This document shows positions 1-8,297 of a stretch of DNA of 22,081 nt, piece after piece. Where the stretch lies: NCBI GenBank assembly GCA_016705335.1, contig JADIYN010000067.1, forward strand, positions 1 to 22,081, written 5' to 3'. The notes under the pieces are model-generated. The model was not told the DNA's origin and made no database searches. It saw only the letters and a program-made list of their open reading frames with translations. This DNA is from Draconibacterium sp. (lineage in GTDB: Bacteria > Bacteroidota > Bacteroidia > Bacteroidales > Prolixibacteraceae). Both the position numbers and the translations under genes were made by a program. How positions within the stretch are numbered: the stretch's first letter is position 1; each line of letters begins with the position of its first letter.

Positions 1-28
1 AATGACTGAATTAATGCAACAATTTTTT

Positions 29-43
29 TGGCACAATTATTCG
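29..43 (+). promoter_or_regulatory. sigma-54-like promoter, degenerate
   Basis: TGGCAC at 29-34 is followed after five bases by TTCG at 40-43. The sigma-54 consensus is TGGCAC-N5-TTGC. The match would be perfect if one G were missing before C42, and single-base losses are common elsewhere in this window. The only gene downstream is secA, about 190 bases away, which is not a typical sigma-54 target. Low confidence. Confidence 0.2.
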
Positions 44-193
44 TAAATAATATATGAGAATTCCGAAGAAGAAAAGATACTTTTCATTGTCAGGTAAGTT
101 CTTTATTTCAATAGGAATTGATTTTAATTATTAATTAAGAGTTGTTGGAAATAGAAAAAATTATTGGCAGTTTTTTTCGCATGTTCAAATCAT

Positions 194-201
194 TACCTTT
201 G
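194..201 (+). promoter_or_regulatory. secA promoter, -7 element
   Basis: TACCTTTG matches the Bacteroidota -7 consensus TAnnTTTG exactly. A -33 TTG at the ideal spacing is not clear; TTT at 171-173 lies 20 bases upstream. Transcription would start near 208, leaving a leader of about 27 bases before the secA ATG at 235. Confidence 0.5.
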
Positions 202-234
202 CATAGTTTTATTTAATAGAAAACAGAATATCAC

Positions 235-3200
235 ATGACTTTTATAAATAGTTTATTAGGAAAGATTTTTGGCAATAAGTCGGAAAGAGATATCAAAGAA
301 GTTAACCCGGTTATTGAAAAATAAAGGTTGAATATAATCGCATTGTTCAACTGTCAAATGATGGTTTAAGGGAAGAATCGGATAAAATTAAAAGTATTAT
401 CGACGAAAGAATTAAACCTGAAGAAGATGAGATAGCGCAACTTAAAATTGAGGGAGAAGAAGCCGACATACAGGCAAGTGAAAAAATCTATGCGAAAATC
501 GACAAGCTGGAAGAAAAGATTATCGAGAAGCTGGAAGAAGTTTTGGAAGAAGTACTTCCGGTTGCATTTGCCCTTGTAAAAGAAACTGCCCGCCGGTTTG
601 TTGAAAATGAAAATGTGGAAGTTACTGCCCGTGATTTTGACCGTGATCTGGCCGCTACCCGCAACAGTATTATTATTAACGGAGACAAAGCAATCTGGAA
701 AAACCGCTGGTTAGCCGGTGGAAATGAAATTGTCTGGAACATGGTTCATTACGATGTTCAGTTGATTGGTGGGATAGTTTTACATCGTGGAAATATTGCT
801 GAAATGGCAACAGGGGAAGGTAAAACACTTGTGGCAACTTTACCTGTTTTCCTGAATGCACTTGCGCGCCGTGGTGTACATATTGTTACTGTCAACGATT
901 ATCTCTCGAAAAGGGATGCCGAGTGGATGGGGCCAATTTACGAATTCCATGGATTGACAGTGGATTGTATTGACCAACACCAGCCAAACTCTGAAGCCCG
1001 CCGGAAAGCATACAATGCCGATATTACTTTTGGTACCAACAACGAATTTGGTTTCGATTACCTGCGCGACAACATGTCGATAAATCCGGAAGATTTGGTA
1101 CAACGTAAACACCATTATGCAATTGTAGATGAGGTTGACTCAGTTTTGGTTGATGATGCACGTACACCATTAATTATTTCAGGACCTGTTCCAAAGGGAG
1201 AAAATCAGCAGTTTGAAGAACTCAAGGGTTTTGTCGAAAAACTTTATAAAGCGCAGCGTGAACTGGTAAACCAGATCTTTATCGATGCAAAAAAACTTTT
1301 GAGCAAGGAAAATGCAACTTCCGACGAGAAAAAGGAGGGTGGGTTATTGCTTTTAAGGGCATATAAAGGTTTACCCAAAAACAAATCGATTATAAAATAT
1401 CTGAGTGAAGAAGGAATGAAAGCACTTCTTCAAAAAACAGAGAATTTTTATATGCAGGAAAACAACAAGAACATGCACCTTGTTACCGACCCGCTCTATT
1501 TTATTATCGAAGAAAAACAAAATTCGGTTGAGTTAACTGATTTTGGGATTGAATATATTTCGAAAAACCTTGATGACAAAGAGTTTTTTGTTTTGCCGGA
1601 TATGGGAAGTAAAATGGCCGACCTTGAACATTCTGGACTTCCGCCTGATGAATTAATTGAAGTCAAGGATAAATTGCTCCAGGATTATGCAGTAAAATCA
1701 GAACGTGTTCATACGATAAACCAGTTGTTCAAAGCATACACCATGTTCGAAAAAGATGTGGAGTATGTAATTATTGATAACAAAGTGAAAATTGTTGATG
1801 AACAAACCGGTCGTATTATGGAAGGCCGCCGATATTCCGACGGATTGCACCAGGCAATTGAAGCCAAGGAAAATGTGAAAGTGGAAGCTGCAACGCAAAC
1901 TTTTGCAACAATTACACTTCAAAACTATTTCAGAATGTACCATAAACTTGCAGGGATGACTGGTACTGCCGAAACAGAAGCCGGAGAATTCTGGGACATT
2001 TACAAACTTGAAGTTGTTGTTATTCCAACCAATCGCCCTATTATTAGAAAAGACCACGAAGATTTGGTTTACAAAACCAAACGCGAAAAATATAATGCCG
2101 TCATCGACGAAATCGTAAAGTTGAATAATGCCGGACGACCTGTTCTTGTTGGTACAACTTCGGTTGAAATTTCTGAATTGCTCAGCCGGATGCTAAAAAT
2201 GAAGAACATAAAACATAATGTTCTGAATGCAAAATTACACGCCAGGGAAGCAGAAATTGTTGCCGAAGCAGGGCAAACAGGAACGGTTACTATTGCGACA
2301 AACATGGCTGGTCGTGGTACCGATATAAAACTTACCGAGGCAGTAAGAAAAGCAGGGGGTTTGGCAATTATTGGTACCGAGCGTCATGATTCACGCCGCG
2401 TTGACCGCCAGGTGCGCGGTCGTGCCGGACGTCAGGGAGACCCGGGTGCTTCACAGTTTTACGTATCGCTGGAAGACGATTTGATGCGTTTATTCGGTTC
2501 AGGCAGGATTCCAGGAATCATGGATAAACTGGGCTGAAAGAAGGCGAAGTTATTCAGCATTCAATGATTTCCAAATCAATTGAACGGGCACAGCAAAAAG
2601 TGGAAGAGAACAACTTTGGTATTCGTAAGCGACTGCTCGAATATGACGATGTTATGAACTCGCAGCGTGAAGTAATTTATAAAAAACGCAAACACGCACT
2701 ATTTGGAGAACGTCTTGAGGTTGATTTGCTGAATATGATGTACGATTCGGTTGAAGAATTGGTAAACGAATATCACGGGTCGGATAATTTTGAGGATTTC
2801 AACATGGAATTGTTGAGGTTACTTTCAATTGAATCGCCTGTAAATGCCGAGGATTTCAGGAAAATGAATGCAGCCGAAGTTTCAGAAACAGTTTTGGAAA
2901 GAATGATAGCGGCATACAACCGGAAAGTAGAAGCGATTTCGAAACAGGCTTACCCCGTAATCAGGGATGTTTACGAAACAAAAGGCCAAATGTACAACAA
3001 CATTGTTGTACCAATTTCAGATGGAAAACGGGTTTACCAAATCATTTGCAACCTCGAAAAAGCATATAAAAACAAGGGTAAGGAATTGGTTAAATCATAC
3101 CAGAAACAAATTGTTTTAAGAACTATTGACGAAGCCTGGAAAGAAGAATTACGTGAAATGGACGACCTGAAGCAATCGGTTCAAAATGCTTCGTATGAGC

Positions 3201-3553
3201 AGAAAGATCCGCTGCTGATTTACAAATTCGAGTCGTTCAACCTTTTTAAAGCAATGGTTGCCACTGTAAATAAAGATGTTGTTTCAACAATGATGAAAGG
3301 CTATATACCAACGCAAAATCCAGATCATATCCGCGAAGCTGAAGCTCGGAAAAAACTGGATTTAAGTCGTTTTAAAACACAAAAATCAGAAATGCCGGGT
3401 GCTGATAATCCAATGGAAGGCGCCAACACGCAAACACAGGAACGGGCAAAACCTCAGCCGGTAACTGTTGAAAAACAAGTAGGAAGAAACGATCCCTGTC
3501 CTTGTGGAAGTGGTAAGAAATTTAAACATTGCCATGGAGTGGGGGGAGTCTAG
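235..3553 (+). CDS. secA: preprotein translocase ATPase SecA, two apparent frameshifts
   Basis: SecA is the cytoplasmic ATPase that drives unfolded preproteins through SecYEG; it is essential. The ATG at 235 opens MTFINSLLGKIF, the family's usual start. Reconstructed residues about 194-198 are the Walker A GEGKT, about 299-302 the DEVD box, followed by GMTGTAETEAGEF, the NMAGRGTDIKL motif and the RQVRGRAGRQGDPG arginine-finger region. The C-terminus carries the SEC-C zinc/SecB-binding motif CPCGSGKKFKHCHG. The length of about 1106 residues fits the long Bacteroidota form. The reading frame breaks twice: the A-run at 317-321 (one A short, giving TAA at 322) and the G-run at 2531-2533 (one G short, giving TGA at 2535). 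Each is repaired by one base and homology is continuous across both. Because the gene is essential, sequencing error is the likely cause. The middle segment 543-2537 and the last segment 2564-3553 are the longest uninterrupted pieces. Confidence 0.95.
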
Positions 3554-3655
3554 AGTTTAAAGTTTAAAGTTCAGGAAGTTTAGGAAGTTTAAAGTCCAAA
3601 GTTTAAACCCGAAACCTGAACTCGAAACCTGAAACCTGGAATTTGAAACCAAAAT
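3554..3655. repeat. low-complexity GTTTAAAGTTTAAAG / GAAACCTGAA repeat
   Basis: The 125-base gap between secA and lgt is mostly imperfect tandem copies of AGTTTAAAGTT, then of CGAAACCTGAA. Such intergenic word repeats are familiar in Bacteroidota genomes. No gene is visible in it. Confidence 0.6.
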
Positions 3656-3678
3656 TAATTACTAAATAAAAATAAACC

Positions 3679-4559
3679 ATGATAAATATTCTCAGCTTTA
3701 TTCACTGGAATGTAAACCCTGAAATATTTCAGTTGGGTCCATTTTCGTTCGTTGGTACGGATTGCTTTTTGCATCAGGCTTTTTAATTGGTTATTACATC
3801 GGTGAGAAAATGCTGAGATCAGAAAATGTCCCGCAAAAATGGATCGACAGTGTTTTCTTTTATATCATCATTGCAACAATTGTTGGTGCCCGTTTGGGGC
3901 ATGTTTTCTTTTATGGCTGGGAATATTACTCTCAAAACCCATCAGAGATTTTTAAAGTATGGCATGGTGGTTTAGCAAGTCATGGCGGTACTTTAGGGAT
4001 TTTAATTGCCATTATTTTTTATTCGAAGTTGGTTTCAAAACGTTCAATGTTGTGGATACTCGATCGTATTGTGGTTCCAACCGCTTTGGTTGCAATGTTT
4101 ATTCGCCTGGGAAACCTGATGAATTCTGAAATTTACGGTGTGCAAACTTCGTTACCTTGGGGTTTTATTTTCGAGCGTAATGGCGAAACAGTTGTAAAGC
4201 ACCCGACACAGTTGTATGAAGCACTTTCATATTTGTTATCTTTTGTAATTTTGACTTATATGTACTGGAAAACCAGGGCGAAAAACAAAGAGGGTTTAAT
4301 TTTTGGATTGTTCTTCATGTTTATTTTTGGTGCGAGGTTTTTTATCGAATTCATCAAAGAAGACCAGGAAGCATTTGAAGCTGGAATGGCTTTAAATATG
4401 GGGCAGTGGTTGAGCATCCCGTTTGTTTTGGGTGGTCTGTTTTTAGTAATTCGGGCGCTTAAAACTTCCGGAAAAAATTTACAAAAACAAATAATACAAT
4501 CAGCCGATTTTAAAGTCGGTTTTTTTATAGTTATTTTGAACTGTTTCTTTATATTGTGA
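3679..4559 (+). CDS. lgt: prolipoprotein diacylglyceryl transferase Lgt, one frameshift
   Basis: Lgt is an inner-membrane enzyme that moves diacylglycerol from phosphatidylglycerol to the lipobox cysteine of prolipoproteins. Visible family motifs, in order: PFSF-x-WYGLLFA (first membrane segment), WHGGLASHGG (the conserved HGG region), RLGNLMNSEIYG (the Lgt signature containing the essential Arg and Asn), HPTQLYEA, and GARFFIEFIKE with the late Arg. About seven hydrophobic segments are present. The ATG at 3679 (MINILSFIHWNVNPEIF) is the natural start, but one C appears to be missing at 3750 (TTC-CGT-TGG expected), which breaks the frame. The last 18 or so codons run through an intrinsic terminator at 4504-4526, so the true stop may be earlier. 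Confidence 0.93.
4504..4526 (+). terminator. intrinsic terminator after lgt
   Basis: CCGATTT and AAGTCGG pair as a short stem (one G-T pair, TTAA-type loop), followed at once by seven T. It lies inside the apparent 3' end of the lgt reading frame and ahead of the hemerythrin gene. Confidence 0.65.
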
Positions 4560-4576
4560 TATTTAAAACAGCAAAT

Positions 4577-5290
4577 ATGTATCAGACACATAAAACATAC
4601 ATAACCCCCGACATGAAAATGGCGGAATTGATTAATGAGAACTCAAAACTATTAATTCTGCTTGAACATTTCGAAATTGACTTTGCGGTTAAAGACAAAT
4701 CTGTGAAACAGCTTTGTTCTGATAACAAAATCGACCTTTGCTGTTTTTTTGGTTTTTGGAAACTTTATAACGGATTTTTCCCCGCTATAAATGAAATAAA
4801 TGCACTTGAGGATATTTCTGCAATCATCAGGTTTTTAAAAAACAGTCATCGCTTTTACAAACACGACAAGTACCCCGAGTTAAAATCGTTTATTGTTCAG
4901 TTGCATGAACGGCACAATTCAGAAGATATTCTGCTCATCGAAAAATTCTTTAACGATTATTTTGAAGAAGTGCTTGAGCATCTCGATTATGAGGAGAGCA
5001 TTGTGTTTCCTTATATTTGCAGGTTAATTGAAGATGGGAAAATTACGCAAAAAAATAACTTCTCGGCCAATGAATACCGCGATCACCACACAGATATTGA
5101 GACAAAACTTACCGATTTAAAAAACCTTTTGCTCAAACACATTTCACTAAAAAACGACTTTTCGCTGCGAAGAAAGTTCCTTTTTAGCCTGTTCGAACTT
5201 GAATTTGATTTAAATGTCCATTCATTAATCGAGGACAAAATCCTCCTTCCACTTGTTGGTAAAATTGAAATTGAGCCCTCAAATGGATAA
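4577..5290 (+). CDS. hemerythrin-domain protein, Ric/ScdA-like
   Basis: This 237-residue protein has an N-terminal domain of about 70 residues (KMAELINENSKLLILLEHF, then VKQLCSDNKIDLCCFFGF) resembling the ScdA_N/DUF1858-type cap of iron-sulfur repair proteins. A four-helix hemerythrin domain follows, with candidate di-iron ligands in SHRFYKHDKYPEL, ERHNSED, HLDYEESIVFPYI and DHHTDIE. Proteins of this build bind a di-iron centre and have been linked to repair of Fe-S clusters under nitrosative or oxidative stress. The ATG at 4577 is preferred over the GTG at 4556, which overlaps the lgt stop. Its last eight bases (ATGGATAA) overlap the start of the next gene, so the two are probably translationally coupled. 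The exact substrate is not visible. Confidence 0.8.
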   Translation: MYQTHKTYITPDMKMAELINENSKLLILLEHFEIDFAVKDKSVKQLCSDNKIDLCCFFGFWKLYNGFFPAINEINALEDISAIIRFLKNSHRFYKHDKYPELKSFIVQLHERHNSEDILLIEKFFNDYFEEVLEHLDYEESIVFPYICRLIEDGKITQKNNFSANEYRDHHTDIETKLTDLKNLLLKHISLKNDFSLRRKFLFSLFELEFDLNVHSLIEDKILLPLVGKIEIEPSNG

Positions 5291-5872
5291 AAACCGTATC
5301 AATATTTTTATCATCGAGCCGTCGCATATTATTTTCGAAGGCATTTCGAATGTGTTGATGAAGTTTAAAAAGGACTTTTATTTGTACCGTTTTAACGATT
5401 TGGAAGAATTAAAACTGTCAGCTTTAAAGGAGAGTTTTAATATTGCAATCATCAACCCATCAGTAATTCAGAACAGGTTGAATGATTTTATGAAACTAAA
5501 AAGCAGTTGCCCGGGTGTTTTATGGCTTGCTTTGGTTTATTCTTTTTTTGACAACGAATTGCTTCAGAAATTTGATGACACTCTTTCTGTTAATGCTTCC
5601 CTCGATCAGATTTTAATAAAATAGGACAAAATAACCCTGCTTCAGATAAAATTCAACAGGAAGATTTGTCGGACAGGGAAATTGAAGTGTTGGTACAAAT
5701 GGTAAAAGGACTTGTAAACAAAGAAATCGCCGATAAACTAAACATTAGCATTCATACTGTAATCAGCCATCGTAAAAACATTACCGACAAAACCGGAATT
5801 AAAAGTTTATCGGGGTTAACCATTTACGCAATTACAAAAAAAATTATCCCTTTGGATTATAATTCGATTTAG
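5283..5872 (+). CDS. LuxR-type regulator with degenerate receiver, one frameshift
   Basis: The reconstructed protein has 196 residues. The C-terminal 65 form a clear LuxR/GerE DNA-binding domain (LSDREIEVLVQMVKG, NKEIADKLNISIHTVISHRK). The N-terminal 110 residues fold like a response-regulator receiver, but the usual acidic pair reads IIEPSH and the phospho-acceptor strand reads IAIINPSV, with Asn where Asp is expected. It is therefore probably not phosphorylated. The frame is broken by a one-base shortage in the A-run at 5618-5621, which creates TAG at 5622; restoring one A joins the receiver to the HTH. Coupling to the hemerythrin gene suggests that the di-iron protein or its ligand feeds this regulator (inference). 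Confidence 0.85.
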
Positions 5873-5982
5873 TAATCCGCCGGGACAATTAAATGTGGTT
5901 TAAGGCGCTTCCCGTTAATGCCGGATATAGCGAATATCGAAATTCAGGGTGGATTTGAAATCCCTAACATGAATATTCCGGT

Positions 5983-6423
5983 TTATTTTGTTTGCGGTTC
6001 TTCTATTCCAATCATCCAGTTAATTCCAAACTTGTCAGTAAACATCCCATAGTAGGAACTCCAGAACGTTTTGGCCAATGCCATTATCACTTTTCCGTCT
6101 TCCGAAAGTCCGTTAAAAAGCCTATCAGCTTCCTCCTTGCTACCAGTACTAATTGAGATAGAAAAGTTATTTCCTGTATTCAGTTTTGCACTCCATTCTC
6201 CACCTGTGTCGCTTCCCATAAGCACAGTTTCTTTGCTAACAGGTAGCGAAACATGCATTATTTTTTTGCCTTCTTCGGCTGTCAGGGGCGGTATTCCTTC
6301 CTGAGGGGGCATTTCGTTAAAACGTCCGATGTACTGGTATTCGCCACCAAAAACCGATTTGTAAAATGTAAATGCTTCTTCACAGTTTCCTTCAAAAATT
6401 AAGTATGTGTTTACCGTTGTCAT
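5983..6423 (-). CDS. VOC-family (PhnB-like glyoxalase fold) protein
   Basis: This 146-residue protein is intact. It has the betaalphabetabetabeta modules of the vicinal-oxygen-chelate superfamily, PhnB-like branch: TYLIFEGNCEEAFTFYKSVFGG at the N-terminus, a MHVSLPVSKETVLMGSD strand pair, and FWSSYYGMFTDKFGINWMI near the end, all typical of this branch. It is cytosolic and its substrate is unknown; relatives are annotated as glyoxalase/bleomycin-resistance-like or 3-demethylubiquinone methyltransferase-like, both unproven. It is convergent with the LuxR gene and 218 bases downstream of the YjbR gene on the same strand. Confidence 0.88.
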   Translation of the reverse strand: MTTVNTYLIFEGNCEEAFTFYKSVFGGEYQYIGRFNEMPPQEGIPPLTAEEGKKIMHVSLPVSKETVLMGSDTGGEWSAKLNTGNNFSISISTGSKEEADRLFNGLSEDGKVIMALAKTFWSSYYGMFTDKFGINWMIGIEEPQTK

Positions 6424-6505
6424 TGTTTGTTAATTTTAATTATACTTTTTACTTTAAAATGAATTAAAACTTATAACATTTTTATAATAGAAAAGTTTGT
6501 AACAG

Positions 6506-6609
6506 TTTAGCTATGAACAGAAAATGATAAGTGGATTGTAAAAAATTGCGTAATCTTTTAATTAAAATAGTTCCTTTTAAAAAGCGGGGTTCCTACGTTC
6601 ATAGCTAAA
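6506..6609. repeat. 104-bp element with 13-bp perfect terminal inverted repeats
   Basis: TTTAGCTATGAAC at 6506-6518 is exactly inverted as GTTCATAGCTAAA at 6597-6609, enclosing 78 bases with no coding potential. It sits in the gap between two minus-strand genes. It could be a MITE-like insertion or a long stem in the mRNA. I see no clear target duplication. Confidence 0.5.
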
Positions 6610-6641
6610 TTTAAAACCTGTTCGCAAAGGATAAGTTTGTT

Positions 6642-6995
6642 TTATTCATCATGGTAATTTTGTTTTACCTGTACTGCAAGGTTTTTTGGAGCAACCTCGC
6701 AATATGCTGTTGTTAAAGCGTCGGTAAATATTTCACTTCCCACGAGATTAAGTTTTACAAATGTCCATCCCTGTTTGCCCCATTTGTTGGGAACCTGATA
6801 AATAGCCTCTTTGTTTACCAGCGAAAATACATTCTGGTCGATTTCTGAAAGTTTGATACAGGCCTGGTTAGTGATAGCATCATAAGTCGCAAATATTTTA
6901 TTCTTTACTCTGAATGAAGTTTTTTCGAAGTGTGGTTTTTCTGTCGTCTCAGGAAACGAAAACGCCATTTGACGGAGTGTTTCTATTGTTATCAT
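6642..6995 (-). CDS. MmcQ/YjbR-family protein
   Basis: This 117-residue protein of the MmcQ/YjbR (CyaY-like fold) family is intact. The family pattern is plain: LRQMAFSFPETTEKPHFEKTSFRVKNKIFATY, then ACIKLS, VPNKWGKQGWTFVKL and ALTTAYCEVAPKNL. Some members have been called DNA-binding on structural grounds only, and no function is settled. It is the last gene of a three-gene minus-strand operon, four bases downstream of its neighbour. Confidence 0.88.
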   Translation of the reverse strand: MITIETLRQMAFSFPETTEKPHFEKTSFRVKNKIFATYDAITNQACIKLSEIDQNVFSLVNKEAIYQVPNKWGKQGWTFVKLNLVGSEIFTDALTTAYCEVAPKNLAVQVKQNYHDE

Positions 6996-6999
6996 TTTA

Positions 7000-7404
7000 T
7001 CATAAGGCTTTCATTTTGTTTCCCTTCGCATCGTGTGTAACCTCTGCAAGTCCAAGTTTTTCCATTAAAGGCGGCACATACATTCCAAACCGTCCACGAA
7101 GACCTTTTTTGAGTCCATACCAACCACCAACCGGATTATTTTCAGAACGTCCCCATGCTTCAACAGTTCCGTCTTTTGCTGGTTTTTGTTCGTCTGCACT
7201 TCCGAGTTCCATCCAGTCGCCGTGCTTTTTCAACATTTCGTGAAGATCTTTCAAACAGCGATAATCATAAAGTAGTGTTGTTTTACCAACAACGCACACA
7301 ATTACTTCTTTTCCATCTTTTTCATCTTTGTACATTTCGTAGTCCGATGATAAAGGTGGAGTTTTTAGTTTCCAGGGTTTTTCTTTTGTTCCTTCTGTTG
7401 TCAT
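7000..7404 (-). CDS. uncharacterised small conserved protein (possibly DUF6855)
   Basis: A 134-residue soluble protein with no signal peptide. It is rich in conserved-looking blocks: PWKLKTPPLSSDYEMY, YDYRCLKDLHEMLKKHGDWM, and AWGRSENNPVGGWYGLKKG followed by RGRFGMYVPP. I recognise it as a family found in several phyla next to YjbR and DUF4287 proteins, possibly DUF6855, but cannot confirm the number. No catalytic motif is evident. It lies between the DUF4287 gene (26 bases upstream) and yjbR (4 bases downstream), so the three are very probably co-transcribed. Confidence 0.75.
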   Translation of the reverse strand: MTTEGTKEKPWKLKTPPLSSDYEMYKDEKDGKEVIVCVVGKTTLLYDYRCLKDLHEMLKKHGDWMELGSADEQKPAKDGTVEAWGRSENNPVGGWYGLKKGLRGRFGMYVPPLMEKLGLAEVTHDAKGNKMKAL

Positions 7405-7430
7405 TGTTTTAAGTTTTATTGGATTATTAT

Positions 7431-7973
7431 TTAACCAGCGTTTTCATATGCTTTTTTAAGCCAGTCAATTACTTCGCCATCAATATCGTTAACACCTGCA
7501 ACATTTATTTTATGCGACACATTGCATCGCAATTTCCACTTTCCCTGTGATTCCTGTCCTTTCAGAATTATGCCAATTTCAAAGCGTGTTTTTGTTGCCG
7601 GCTGAAGTAGTGCAAATTGTTTTTTCCTTCTCAAACTTACATAGGCATTTTTAGGCGCAATTTCAATGTCGTTGCCAAACTTTTCAATCTCCGACATGAT
7701 TTTCTGATAGACAAGTTTGAAATGTTCTTTACCCACATACTGTTTTGTAATCAGTTCGTCCTGATCGTCTGCCGAACCCGCGTCGGAACCTTTTGCCTTA
7801 TGTGCAACAAGATTTGCAAAACCATGTGTCAGTCCGTGAGTTTCTTTCAGGAATTTGAGTATTTCTCCGTGTTTGGCAAAATTTTCCAGATTCACAATGT
7901 CAATCCATTGTTCCAGCGTTTTACCTGTATTTTTATGCAGGTTGTCAATCATTGTTTGTGTTGCCTTGTCCAT
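7431..7973 (-). CDS. DUF4287 + DUF5655 domain protein
   Basis: This 180-residue protein is intact and heads the three-gene operon. Residues 1-75 (NTGKTLEQWIDIVNLENF, HGEILKFLKETHGLTHGFANLVAH) match the DUF4287 helical domain. Residues about 90-180 (KLVYQKIMSEIEKFGNDIEIAPKNAYVSLRRKKQFALLQP... DIDGEVIDWLKKAYENAG) match DUF5655, a small domain also found fused to nucleases and as a stand-alone protein. The biochemical role is unknown. It is cytosolic, with no signal or membrane segments. The upstream 320-base gap also holds the divergent porin promoter. Confidence 0.8.
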   Translation of the reverse strand: MDKATQTMIDNLHKNTGKTLEQWIDIVNLENFAKHGEILKFLKETHGLTHGFANLVAHKAKGSDAGSADDQDELITKQYVGKEHFKLVYQKIMSEIEKFGNDIEIAPKNAYVSLRRKKQFALLQPATKTRFEIGIILKGQESQGKWKLRCNVSHKINVAGVNDIDGEVIDWLKKAYENAG

Positions 7974-8179
7974 TTTTTACAGTTTCTAAGTTTTACTGAT
8001 TTATTTAGCTTCTCATTATTATTTCATAATACATTGATTTTATCATAAACCGTCTCGTTTTATAAAAGTTCAGAAAAAAATGAAGTTCAAATTCTTCTAC
8101 CTGTGATTTGACTTTATTTATATGATTCTAAATTGATTAGTTCAGGTAAGGAAGACAAATTCCAACGGAAGGTTGAATT

Positions 8180-8242
8180 GGTTTTTTCCAATCCCTACTT
8201 TTAATGATTCCAACTTGGAAAAACCGCTATAAATAGGGATTG
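8180..8242 (+). promoter_or_regulatory. overlapping inverted repeats upstream of the porin operon
   Basis: Two inverted repeats compete for the same bases. GGTTTTTTCCAA (8180-8191) pairs with TTGGAAAAACC (8215-8225), and CAATCCCTA (8189-8197) is perfectly inverted as TAGGGATTG (8234-8242). The right arm of the second covers the -33 TTG of the porin promoter, so a bound dimer would block or position RNA polymerase. This reads as an operator rather than an attenuator, because it lies upstream of the predicted transcription start. Confidence 0.45.
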
Positions 8243-8270
8243 TGGACAAAACAAGGGGCCAGTAATTTTG
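8240..8270 (+). promoter_or_regulatory. porin-FMN operon promoter
   Basis: TTG at 8240-8242 and TAATTTTG at 8263-8270 with a 20-base spacer fit the Bacteroidota primary promoter exactly. Transcription would begin near 8276, which rules out an upstream start codon at 8268 and supports the ATG at 8298. Confidence 0.7.
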
Positions 8271-8297
8271 CCTTCATTATTAATCCAAAAAATTGAA

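Noticed and set aside
235..3553. secA as a true pseudogene or split two-subunit SecA
   Set aside because: Both breaks are single-base losses in homopolymers with seamless homology across them, and the gene is essential.
3554..3655. CRISPR-like array between secA and lgt
   Set aside because: The repeats are short, imperfect and contiguous with no unique spacers; they are low-complexity word repeats.
8268..8297. Upstream start for the porin at 8268
   Set aside because: It would lie inside the promoter's -7 element and add residues before an otherwise perfect signal peptide.
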